Below are positions 36,462 through 46,019 of a stretch of DNA of 64,000 bases, one piece after another. Each line of letters begins with the position of its first letter. The stretch's first letter is position 1. Where the stretch lies: the NCBI GenBank assembly GCA_032358165.1, contig JAALGY010000063.1, positions 676,984 through 740,983 on the forward strand, in the 5' to 3' direction. A program made the position numbers and the translations under genes. A model generated the notes under the pieces. The model did not search any database and was not told where the DNA came from. It saw nothing but the letters and a program-made list of their open reading frames with translations. The DNA comes from Diplosphaera chodatii (lineage: Eukaryota; Chlorophyta; Trebouxiophyceae; Prasiolales; Stichococcaceae).

Positions 36462-38787
36462 ATGGAGGTGCGACACCTGTCGCGGCACTTCCTGCGGCTG
36501 CAGGCAAGCCATGTTGCCTGGCTCCCCGGCCCGCCGCCCGGTCCGCCGGACGCTGACGGCGTGGTCACTGCGTACAAGCTGTTCGCAGTGGGCACCTACG
36601 TCGAGGACGTGCAGGTCCGATGGCGCAGCAGCTGGCCTGCCAGCCCAGCGGCTGTTGCTGCATGAATGCTGCTACATGCGCGTGACAAACCTTGATGTGT
36701 CACAAGCACCAACACAGAGAAGCAAGATCCGGCAGGCTGCGTCTGAGCTGGTGGCAAACGTGGCGCAGGAGGAGCACTTGGCCGTGATGGGCCTGAGGGT
36801 GCGCATGGCGCAGGGTGCTGTGCTGGAGGCCACCCCGCAGCGGCTGGCGTCCTGGCGGCACCCCGGCCGCACCACCGCCCTGCAGGTCTCCAACTATGAC
36901 ATGCTGGCGCAACGGCTGCAGGATGCCAGAGTCGATTGGAACAATCACATGATGTTATGTACACAGCATTCCGTCGTGTATGGCACTGGTGACAGCTGCC
37001 GCTGCATCATCAACAGTCAGTGAGTGCGTGGGACAGTTCATCCTGTGCTGACGGGGCTCCTTCTGCACGGCAGGTCGCCGACTTTGGCGGCGGGGAGGTG
37101 GCGATCTTCAGCGGCGGGGAGTTCGGCGCGGTGTGCCGCCTCATGCTGGCGGTGCCGCTCGCGCCCGGCGCGGGGCTGCAGGACATCCAGGTGAGGGCCG
37201 CCGACAGGCAGCTGGGGGTCTCGGCACACAAACCCCTATCGACTGATGTCTGCTGCACCTGCCTCAACGTGGCTCGCCCCACATGCGGCATTTTCCAATG
37301 TTGGATCTCACAAATGTTACGCAGCTGCGGGGCGGGGGCTTCGAGGGGGCGGACCTGCTGCCCTGGGCGCAGCTGCACGCGGGCCCGGTGGCGGCGCTGG
37401 CGGTGCAGCGCGACACGGGGGAGCTGGCCACCGCCGGCCTCGACGGCCGCATCTTCCTGCTTCCGGCCAGGGTGGAGGCGCCTCACTTGCCGCCCTGCAA
37501 GTCGCTGCAGCTTTTGCTGTGTTTCCCCGCTGGTCTGCCTGGAGGAGGGCCCGCCTGCCTTCCTTGCATGACCTGCCTCCGCACGCCCCACCGACACTTC
37601 CTGGTGCTTTCCCTGACAATGCGCAGGCGCCGCCGCCAGCACAGCCACAGCAGCCGTTTGCCGACTGCGGGCGGAGCACCTCCTTCTGGGCGCTGGCCTG
37701 GTCGTCCCCCAAGACGCTCGTTTCCGCCGGCACCACAGGCAGGGCTTGCTGCTGCCTCGCCGCGCGCACCCCCGCCTTGCAAGCTGCTGTCTGGGCACCC
37801 TGCGGCAATGCAAAGTGCAAGTGAAGCGGCACCATGCTGTCACTGTGTGCCAGCTTGACGTGGCAACGAACGATGGTCAGGTGGACTGGAGCTGTGGGAC
37901 AAGCGGGCGCCGGGCAGGCCGGTGGCGCGGTCCCCCCCCGCCTGGGGCGCCGCGGGCAACGCAGCCGCTGACGCCGCTCAGGTGCTGTTCTCGGGCAGCA
38001 GGCGCCCCGTGGCTGAGCAGACATGTACGCGTCGGCGGGTGCGGAGTGTGCGTATCAATACAGCTGACTGACTCCGCCCTGAGCTGGTGTGCAGGGCCCC
38101 CGGCGGCGCATCCACAGCCTGGCGGTGCACCCCGCGCAGCCGCACCTGGCGGCCACTGGCGCATCAGACGGCTCCCTGGCCATATGGGACCTGCGTTTCA
38201 GGGCTGACGCGCCCCCGCAGCAGGCAGCCCTCGACCAGCCCGGCACCGGCGCGGTGCTGCAGGTGGGCGGTATTGCACAGGATTTGCAGAATGGATGTCG
38301 CAGGGCACACCCTCAGCCTCTCAGGTGCGACTGAGAGGCACAACCTCTTTGATGCATACCTTGTACATTACTCGTCCGACAATTTTGGCTTGCAGGTCGA
38401 GTTCGACACCAGCGACGCAGTCGGCAGCAGCTCTGCCGCCGAGCCGCGGGTGCTGTTTTGCACGCAGGGCGGCATCCTGGGCGCCGCGGGCCCAGCCCAG
38501 CAGCGGCAGGATGGTCTCCCCAGCGCCACGGTATGCAACTCTTTCACAGCTTGTAGCTACTGCAAGTTGTACCTGGTCTATGATGACGCAAGACGAAGGA
38601 CTGTGGACGTCGGCTGAGCCCACCGCAGGCGCCCCAGGCGGATCAGGGCAATGCGGGAGACGGGTGGCAAGCGGAGGCGCTGTACAGCGAGGATGCGGCC
38701 ATGCTGTCTTTCGACGAGCAGGGTTCGGAGCTGCTAGCAGTCACAGAGCAGGAGTGTCTTGTGTACATGCACCGCGGAACGTCATGA
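36462..38787 (+). CDS. WD-repeat nucleoporin, NUP43-like
   Basis: NUP43 is a beta-propeller of the outer-ring (Nup107-160/Y) complex of the nuclear pore. Exons: 36462-36614, 36736-36885, 37074-37190, 37325 to about 37470, then one ending at 37738, 37881-37981, and further exons to the TGA at 38785-38787. WD-like blades are seen as VAALAVQRDTGELATAGLDG, FWALAWSSPKTLVSAGTTG, LELWDKRAPGRPVARS, IHSLAVHPAQPHLAATGASD with SLAIWDLRFR, and DAAMLSFDEQGSELLAVTEQ. The last is a stretch with no close match in my memory. The LxVxPAQPHLAATG...GSLAIWDLR blade and the preceding LWDKR blade line up with animal NUP43 (HPNQQHVVATG...LSIWDVR). The intron after 37738 begins GC, not GT. Identity as NUP43 rather than another small WD protein rests on these two blades. 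Confidence 0.65.
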
Positions 38788-39090
38788 CACGCAGTGCTTG
38801 TTGATCAAGCATTGGATAGGAGGCAGGCGGATGTGAACAGACGCGTCTATGATCATTCATCAAGTCCACAGTACAGTGCAGAATCATGCCACAAAGCACA
38901 ACAGCGCTACGCTGATAGAGCAGTCTGAAACATGAACCAGAGTAGCACCCCCACATGAAACCACATCAACGTCAACAAGTGTACTTGACGCTGCGGCTGA
39001 CAGCACGAACCACTTCAACGATGCAGAAACGAACCCTAAACACGCCTATGCGCATTGTGCATCCTGCAATCAACTTCACTCGATACTCTT
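38788..39090. other. Convergent 3' ends, NUP43-like / PAM
   Basis: 303 bases between two facing stop codons. I see no TGTAA in the right orientation for either gene and nothing else of note. Confidence 0.5.
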
Positions 39091-42000
39091 TCAAGGGAGG
39101 TATACCTCAAGTCTGCCAGTCCCTTGTTGGAACAGGCCGGAAGCCAGCCTGAGCTTTGCGGATCCGCCACCACAGCACCTGCACACGCGCGCGGGTCTGT
39201 CATGACTTTTTGCTGCCGAAGTTTGGCACGAAGATGCTTGACACTGCAGTACAGCCACTGCACAGCTGCACAGCACACAGCCCACCGCTGCCATGCCAGC
39301 GAACACTGCAGCAAATGGCAGGCCCATCAGCAGCAGGCGCGCCCCCGCGCTGCGCCAGCTGCCGTCGTCGTGCTTCGGGGGCTGCAGTGCAAAACCACTG
39401 TTTGAGCCCATTGTGATGCTTTAAAGAACGGGCAGACACACGGTGATCACTGGGGACCGACCCAGAAGAGGCAATCACACCAGGCAGAACAGAAATATAG
39501 GCCGAGCGCCGCACCATCTGAGGGTCCTGTGACATCGCCACCAACTCGTTTGCAGCCTTGGGCAGCGGCTCCTGCTGCAAGCCAGCCGTTGCTGCCAGGG
39601 ACAGCTGCGCCTGCTGGGCCGCCTTGGCCGCCTGACACACCACCACAGCCCCCATGACTGCACCAACATTGCGCACGCATGCTATGATGTCCCGAGGGGC
39701 ACTCGTTGAAGCGCCATATCAGCCGCCTCACCTCCTCTCTCATAAGCTGCTCTGCTGCCGCCTGGTCGCCGGCGCTCTGCGGCTGCAGGTCACCCGCAGT
39801 CTCGCCAGTGCCCGAGGCAGGGTGGCCCCCCGCTGCTGCCGTCAGCGCCCCGTCAGCAGACACCGCGCTGTGTGCTGCAGCTGCTCCTGGCTGAGCCGCC
39901 GCCTGTCCAGATGCATCCGGCTGCTGGTCGCCGGCCGCCTGCAGTTGGCCCTCTGCACCCGACTGATACTCCGCAGATGGGCCCGGCTGTGTGCTGCCTT
40001 GCTCTGCAGCAGGCTCCTGCTGGCCGCCGCCCACTTCAGCCCCGGCAGGTGCCTCCAGCGCGAGACCTGCAGCACACAGCACCTCGAAACTCGGTCGGAT
40101 GACTCCAGTTAAGATCAAGATTCAGGCGTGGCATGGTGGTGTGACAGCTGCCACGCGGTGCTGTCCTTGGGGGGCAGCAGGGGTCAAAGGCCGCACCATC
40201 GGGCAGCAGGATGAACTTGCGGAGGGAGCTGCCGGCCTCCCGGGTCTCGGACATGTAGACGGCGAGGGCGCGCTCCCCGGGGCCCGTGATCTCCAGCGGC
40301 GCCGCGGTCAGGGCCAGGTCGTGGGGCGCCCCCACGCCCCGCACCTCCCACCTGCGCGCCACATCGGCCAGTCCTGCAGCACAGGGAAGCGGCAAAATTG
40401 AGGTCCTTGGCAGCTCATCTCCTGGCTGCTTGCTGACCACGTTAGCTTTGTGCCCCAAGCTGACAGGGTACATGCTGTTGCGTGCGCCAGATGACACTGT
40501 ATCTTGTGTTGGTTGCGGCGGAAGCGCACCAGTGGCGAAACTGAGCAGCAGCAGCCACACACGGTCGGCGCCACGGTCCCAGCACAGCGCCAGGAGCGAG
40601 CCGTATGGCCCCGCCGTCAGCCCATACACCGGCCCAAACTCGCTCAAGTCCGCAGTCATGTCAGGCGCCATGGTGGCGCCTGAGGCCGCCTCCTCCATTG
40701 CACCGCTGAAGCTTGAGACTCTGGTTGTTCCATCGCCTTCGCTTGAGTTCGGGCCTTCTGCACTTGCTGCTGCCGCTGCTTCGGTGCTGCTGACTTCTGG
40801 TTCTGCTGCCCCAGCATCCAGTGCGGCATCGGCAACCTGTAGAAGGGAGCGCTGGCGCTGGCGCTCCTGCTGCCAGCCGCGTGCTGACGCTGTGAGACTA
40901 GCAGCGATGTGCAGCTTGCCACTGTCGTCAGCAGCAGGCTTGCTCAGCAGCCGCCGCCGGAGACGCAGCCGCGTTCCGGTGTCAGCAGAGGTTTTGGCAG
41001 GGTCTGCGTGTGATGCAGCCGGTGGCTGCCGATCTGTCGTGAACTTGAAGCGGTGCACGGCGGCACGCTCACGGTCTGCAACGTACAGTGCCTGCTGACA
41101 GTCGTCCACCACAAGGCCATGCGGGATCTGCATGTCCGCCTGCGCCTCATAGTGAGTGACGTCATGCTCTTGCCAAGGTATAATGAGGACTTTGCCGAGG
41201 TCTCATCATCTCAGCAGCATGTGAGCTAGCAGTGTGTGCAAGATTACCATACCTCTGAGTGGGTATACTGCTGCACAAAGCTGCCATCTGCTGTGAACTG
41301 CATGATACGCGAGTTGCAGTAGCCATCAGCCACAAACACGTCACCATTCCTCGAGAAGGCCACCTGCACGTTGAACCGGTGCAGGACTCAAAGGTGATCT
41401 CTTGTTGCAGCTGGCCTGCAGCAGGCCTGTATGTTGACATGCTTTCCTGACATGACACCAAGCGCACAGCAAGGGGCCCGCACCGCTGTTGGCTTGCAAA
41501 GGTGTGAGGCATCATGCCCCGGCTGCAGCCGTTGCCCGATCGCCAGCAGCTGCTTGCCGTGCTCGTCAAACTTGAGCGCCTGGTGTAGGCCCACATCTGT
41601 GACCCAGATGGCGCCATCCGTGGGGTTGACTGCGATGGAGTGCGGCATGATGAGCATGCCGGCGCCCCAGGACCTGCGCGACGACGCACCAGGGTAACTA
41701 TCATATTGATGGACTGGGTACCGTTCCAATGTCTGCATACATATAGGGGCGTTTCGTTGGAACATGCCTCGTGGTTTTCACACCCAGGCCCCTTCAGTAG
41801 AAACAGGCAGCACTCCTGCCGATCAGGACTATCGCTATGCAGTACCAAGCATCCTCGACATGCCCAGAGGGGCACAGCCCACCTGAGCACAGCGCCAGTG
41901 TCCTTTGCAAGCTGCAGCACAGTGGCGGCAGCGATGGGTGTCTGGTTGGCGATGTGCTCCCCACTGACGCCGGGCTTGAATGTGTCTGCTGCCCAGACGC

Positions 42001-44170
42001 GGTCGCCCCGGTGCAGCACCCACAGCGTGTCTGTGTCCACCCCCGCCGCTACGCCTGACCAGCCACAACGACTGTGTTGCCATCCCCATGGTCGGCAGTT
42101 CTGCTGTTCGAACATGAGCAACACCGCAGCAGCAGTCAGTTTGCCGCTCATGCCCAGGCATGGCTCTCAAAGCTTTTGTCTAGCAGACAAGGGGTGTCAC
42201 CTGAGACCTGCCCAAGTGTGACGGCCTGTGTGTTGCTGCCGGCCTTTTCAGCCTGTGAAACCGGCAGCGGTGGCTGCCACCGTGAATCCAGGTCAGGCAC
42301 CAACGATATGCCCTCTGGCACACCGCCAGGGCCCCCGAGATGAACATCCTCAACACTGCAAGACGTCATGCAAGGGTCACGTGTGTCAACAACGCAGAAG
42401 CAGCAGCTTGCCGGACACACACCACTGTCCAGACAGACAGGCAGTCTGGAAAGTTACCTGTTGCCACACGACATGAAGTAGGGGATCTCTGACGTGACCA
42501 TCATGTACATATTGCACATCTCGTTCTGCACAGAAAGACATGTGGCATGGCCAGTACTGAGCGACTTGGTGCGGGCCACTGCGAGTACATTGCCGCCCTC
42601 AAAGCCTGCGCATGCTGAAAGAGGCACCCAATCATGTCTCACCTTCGACCCGCTGCCAGCAGGGGTGGGCTGATCGCGCTCTGATGAATCAAAATTGCAA
42701 GTGACTGTCAGAGGATCGCCTGGAAGGAAGCGCAGCCCCTGCACATGTTGTTAAGATCAGGGTGAGCCAGGCAGGCAATGGGCACGGCAGTCGCCACAGC
42801 TGCAGCTGCAGCACACTTCAGGATATGGACAAACGTTGATGTTGGAAGGTACCTTGGTGACAGGATAGAAGCCCTGCGGCTCTTGGGGGTCCTGCGCCAC
42901 AATGCGCTGGGGCTCGCCCCCCACCCCATACTCCTGCCGCTCCATGTAGATACTCCTGTGAGCAGCGCGTCAAGTGTCGTGCAAGCCGAGCTACTTTCTT
43001 CAGAGGAAGCGGCCACTGCACAGTGTCCTGCTGTCGCACCGTCACTGACACTGTCTATGGCCAGCAGGGGCAACTGTATGCATGTTGTCATGCGCACCTG
43101 CCCAGGGCATGTGCATGCACACGGAAGGCAAATCCGGTGAGAGGTTGGAAGCCAGCATAGCAGCAGGAGTTGGGCACCAGGTGCGACTTTTTCTTGGGAG
43201 GTACCTGTGCGCCACGGAGTAACATTCAACGTTCAGAGCCAGGTTGTGCAAGCAACTCAGGCCGAACTAGAGGTGCACGCACGGAAGAGGCTAAAAGACA
43301 GCTCACCACAAAGCCAACTGCGTATGTCAGCATGCCCGCAGACATGGGCTGGGGCGCACGGGTCAGCTTCAGCCGCACGCCTGTGTGGTCACCCTCTGGC
43401 CGCACGATCTGGTAGTGCACCTGCAGCACCAGCAGCACGCGCCACCTCAGGTGGAGCGTCGACAGTGGCTCTGATAATGGCTCATCGGTAACGCTGTCCT
43501 TTGTTCGCTGTCAGCCCCTGTGGTACTGCCCCAACACTCAGCTGACGCCTGCAGGCTTGCAGCAGCAGCATCACCTGGAGGACAGCCGTCCGTATGCCCG
43601 TGCGCGGCCCGACGGAGAAGCCTGCGCCTTGAGGCAGGTGCATGCCGGGCGCATCGCGGCCCCAGCCGTACATGACCTGCTCGCCGTGGGAGATGGTGTT
43701 CTCGGGCCCCGAGCCGCAGGGGCTGCGCATGTGGCACTCCCACACCGGGTCCTGGCTGGCCGGCGCCTCGCACCCTGCATTGCAGGAGGCCTTGCCGTTA
43801 GCATTAGGCGAGGCAGCACACTTGCTTATATTATATACCTGGACACCACCAGCACAGGTTGCGCATATGCTCCTGTCCGTGGTCATACACGAGCAGCAGT
43901 GGGTTGCGCACCGAACAGCAGCATATGGTGCGCAATCTCCTGCTTTGCCAGTGGCTCGATGCCGACCAGTTTCAGCGGCTCATCCGGCAGCGGCACAGCT
44001 GTGCATAGGTAGGCGTCCTCGTAGTCCACCTTGAAGTCGCCCATGCGGGCCTCGATGAACTGTACATTGGGGTCTGTACCGTCCGCGCTGACCGCGGCAA
44101 TGATGCACAAGGCACATGCCGAAGCCGTCAGGAAGGACTGCGTTCGAGTCATGAGGCCTCTCTGGGGCAC
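39091..44170 (-). CDS. PAM: Bifunctional peptidyl-glycine alpha-amidating monooxygenase
   Basis: Acts in the secretory lumen: the copper monooxygenase half (PHM) hydroxylates the C-terminal glycine of a peptide and the lyase half (PAL) cleaves it to leave an amide. The start at 44170 (or the Met at 44152) is followed by a signal peptide (FLTASACALCIIAAVSADG). PHM ligands are all visible: HHMLLFG, LQVHY, FRVHAHALG and NEMCNMYMM. PHM also has the family stretch DAPGMHLPQGAGFSVGPRTG. PAL, an NHL propeller, follows from about 42150 with MPHSIAVNPTDGAIWVTDVG, VFVADGYCNSRIMQF, IPHGLVVDDCQQALYVADRE and GAPHDLALTAAP. These carry the three metal-binding histidines, the catalytic Tyr and the Arg. After a Gln/Ala-rich linker comes a membrane segment, LLLMGLPFAAVFAGMAAVGC, and a short Cys-rich tail to TGA at 39093-39091. 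A PAM is known in Chlamydomonas; land plants lack it as far as I know. Confidence 0.9.
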
Positions 44171-44450
44171 TCAAACCAGTCCACCAATGCTGCAGGTCTC
44201 ACAGTGCAGAGGGCCGAAGCCCTGGGACGTAGTTGTTGTCATCCTTCAAAACAGACCTCTAGCGTCGCGCAAGCCGCAGCACGAAATCGACGAGTCTGAT
44301 TGTACAACATGCAACCCCAGCAGACTGTCCGACAGGTGCAAAGTGCGACAAGGGGCAAGAGTTCCCTCCGAAAGACAACATATTCTGCTGAATTCTGCGA
44401 CCGGCCCTGTAATGGAACACCGAGTCGCCACTTTGTTACTGACGGTTCAA
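44171..44450. promoter_or_regulatory. PAM upstream region abutting the repeat array
   Basis: 280 bases between the PAM start (minus strand) and the first good array unit. A decayed copy of the array motif (CTTTGTTACTGAC, 44431-44443) already appears here. The PAM promoter must lie here or inside the array. No specific promoter element could be identified. Confidence 0.4.
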
Positions 44451-44543
44451 TGCCCCTTTGTTATTGTCTCAATCAGGCCTTCTAGTCACCGCATGGGCAA
44501 CAACACAGAGGGGGCCAACGCGTCGTCATCTAACACTTGTACT

Positions 44544-44578
44544 GGTCAACAACAACGGGGGCCCCTTTGTTATTGACC
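44544..44578. repeat. Back-to-back motif pair forming a palindrome
   Basis: GGTCAACAACAACGGGG is followed, after one G, by CCCCTTTGTTATTGACC. Fifteen of 17 positions pair, so this junction alone can form a cruciform or an RNA hairpin. Confidence 0.85.
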
Positions 44579-45487
44579 ACTCTGCGCCCCCCTTTGTGAT
44601 TGACCAGTCTGCAGCCCCGGGTCAAAAACAAAGGGGCTGCACGCGTCATCAGTACACACTTGCACTGGTCACTGTTTTGTGAGACAACAACAAAGGGGTC
44701 CACGCGTCATCAGTACACTTGCCCTGGTCAATAACAAAGGGGTCTGCCCGCTGTAAATAATCATGCTGCGCAGCCCCTTTGTTATTGACCATCCGGTGCC
44801 CCTCTGTTTTTGACCACAACGCAGCCCCTTCGTTATTGACCAGTCTGGCAGCCCCTTTGTTATCGACCAGTCTGGCAGCCCCTTTGTTATCGACCAGTCT
44901 ATCTGCCAGCCCCTTTGTTATTGTCTCGCCGCGCCCCCCCTTGTTATTGACCACGAATTTCCCTTTTTTATTGACCAGTCTGCAGCCCCTTTGTTATTGT
45001 CTCAATCAGTGCCCCTTTGTTATTGACCAGTCTGCGGCCCATTTGTTGTTATCACACTGCGGCGCCCCTTTGTTGTTGACTCTTTGTTTTGTTGCCCCTT
45101 TGTTGTTGCTGACTCTTTGTTGGTGTCTCGCCGCGGCCCCCTTTGTTGTTGACTCGACCATCCTTCTAGTCAGGCTGTGAGACAAGAACAAAGGGGCCCA
45201 CGCGTCATCAGTTAGACTGCGACCCGCTCAATAACAAAGGGGACACAGTGGTCAAACAACAAAGGGGCTGCAGCGAGACCAGTTGTTTGGGGTTGTCGCC
45301 TTGTCGGCGTTCGCCCTGCGGCCCCTTGCCTTTGTCTCGCTCCGTGAATGAAGCCCCTTGATCATCGACACGTTCAGGCCCGCTTCACCGCTGTTCGTTT
45401 TGCGAGTCAATAACAAAGGGGCGCCGCGTCATCACATGTCGTGGTCAACAAAGGGGCCCAACGCGTCATCGTTGGTTTTGGGGCTGT

Positions 45488-45790
45488 CTTTCTGTTTTCT
45501 CTTTGGGCGGGCCCCTTTGTTGTTGACCATGCGGTCCGTGTCTTTCTGTTTTCTCTTCGGGGCCGCGCCCTTTGTTGTCGGCCATGTCTGTTTTCCGTGC
45601 TTCTGTTTTCTCTGGGTGTCTCTGTTTTCTCTTTGGGCGGGCCCCTTTGTTGTCGACCATGTGGTCCGTGTCCTTCTGTTTTCTCTTGGGTGTCTTTGTT
45701 TTCTCGATTGGTGTCCCCTTTGTTGTTGACGATCTGTTTCTGAGTTTCTGTTTTCTCTTTTGGGCTCACGCGGTCCCCTTTGTTGTTGTC
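45488..45790 (+). repeat. Sub-array with TTTCTGTTTTCTCTT spacers
   Basis: Within the left arm about eight copies of TTTCTGTTTTCTCTT (or close variants) alternate with CCCCTTTGTTGTTGACC units and GCGGTCCGTG-like words. This makes a longer composite unit found nowhere else in the array. Copies begin near 45489, 45549, 45584, 45601, 45619, 45676, 45697 and 45745. Confidence 0.8.
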
Positions 45791-45839
45791 GCACGCGAAT
45801 AACGAAGGGGCGCCGCTTTAAATACAAAGGGGAACCGAG

Positions 45840-46015
45840 TCAAACTAGCGGGAATCGAACCGGGATCGAACGCGTGTCGTGTCGGGTCACCGTGGCCCGG
45901 GGCCCGGTCAAATTTTCATTTTCCAAGTGTCACATCATTCGAGCGCCGCCGCGGCAATAAACCAATCGATTCGTTCGGGACGGGCGCCGTGGTCGTTCTA
46001 ACGAGCCAACAACAA
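45840..46015. other. Unique GC-rich core between the array arms
   Basis: The only stretch of the array region without the 17-base motif for more than 150 bases. It is GC-rich (for example GTGGCCCGGGGCCCGG near 45890) and has a tRNA T-arm-like word, GGGAATCGAACCGGGA, near 45850, but no tRNA can be folded around it. No open frame with a recognisable domain is present. It would be the loop of a folded-back element. Confidence 0.6.
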
Positions 46016-46019
46016 ATCG

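Larger units (their letters stand above)
44451..45835 (+). repeat. Left arm of the inverted array
   Basis: Units read mostly CCCCTTTGTTATTGACC on the plus strand, with about a dozen inverted ones. Spacers such as AGTCTGGCAG and TCAATCAGTG reappear in the right arm as reverse complements. The box ACGCGTCATCAGTACAC is present about five times (44518, 44641, 44702 and, more decayed, 45200 and 45461). Confidence 0.85.

Noticed and set aside
44649..45769. Long open frames inside the array coding repeated peptides such as VNNKGA or PLLLTS
   Set aside because: They are direct translations of the minisatellite. A 26-base period shifts frame each unit, the frames are broken and no domain or splice pattern appears.
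45845..45870. Possible minus-strand tRNA (GGGAATCGAACC resembles a T arm)
   Set aside because: The T stem does not pair and no acceptor, D or anticodon arm can be found nearby.
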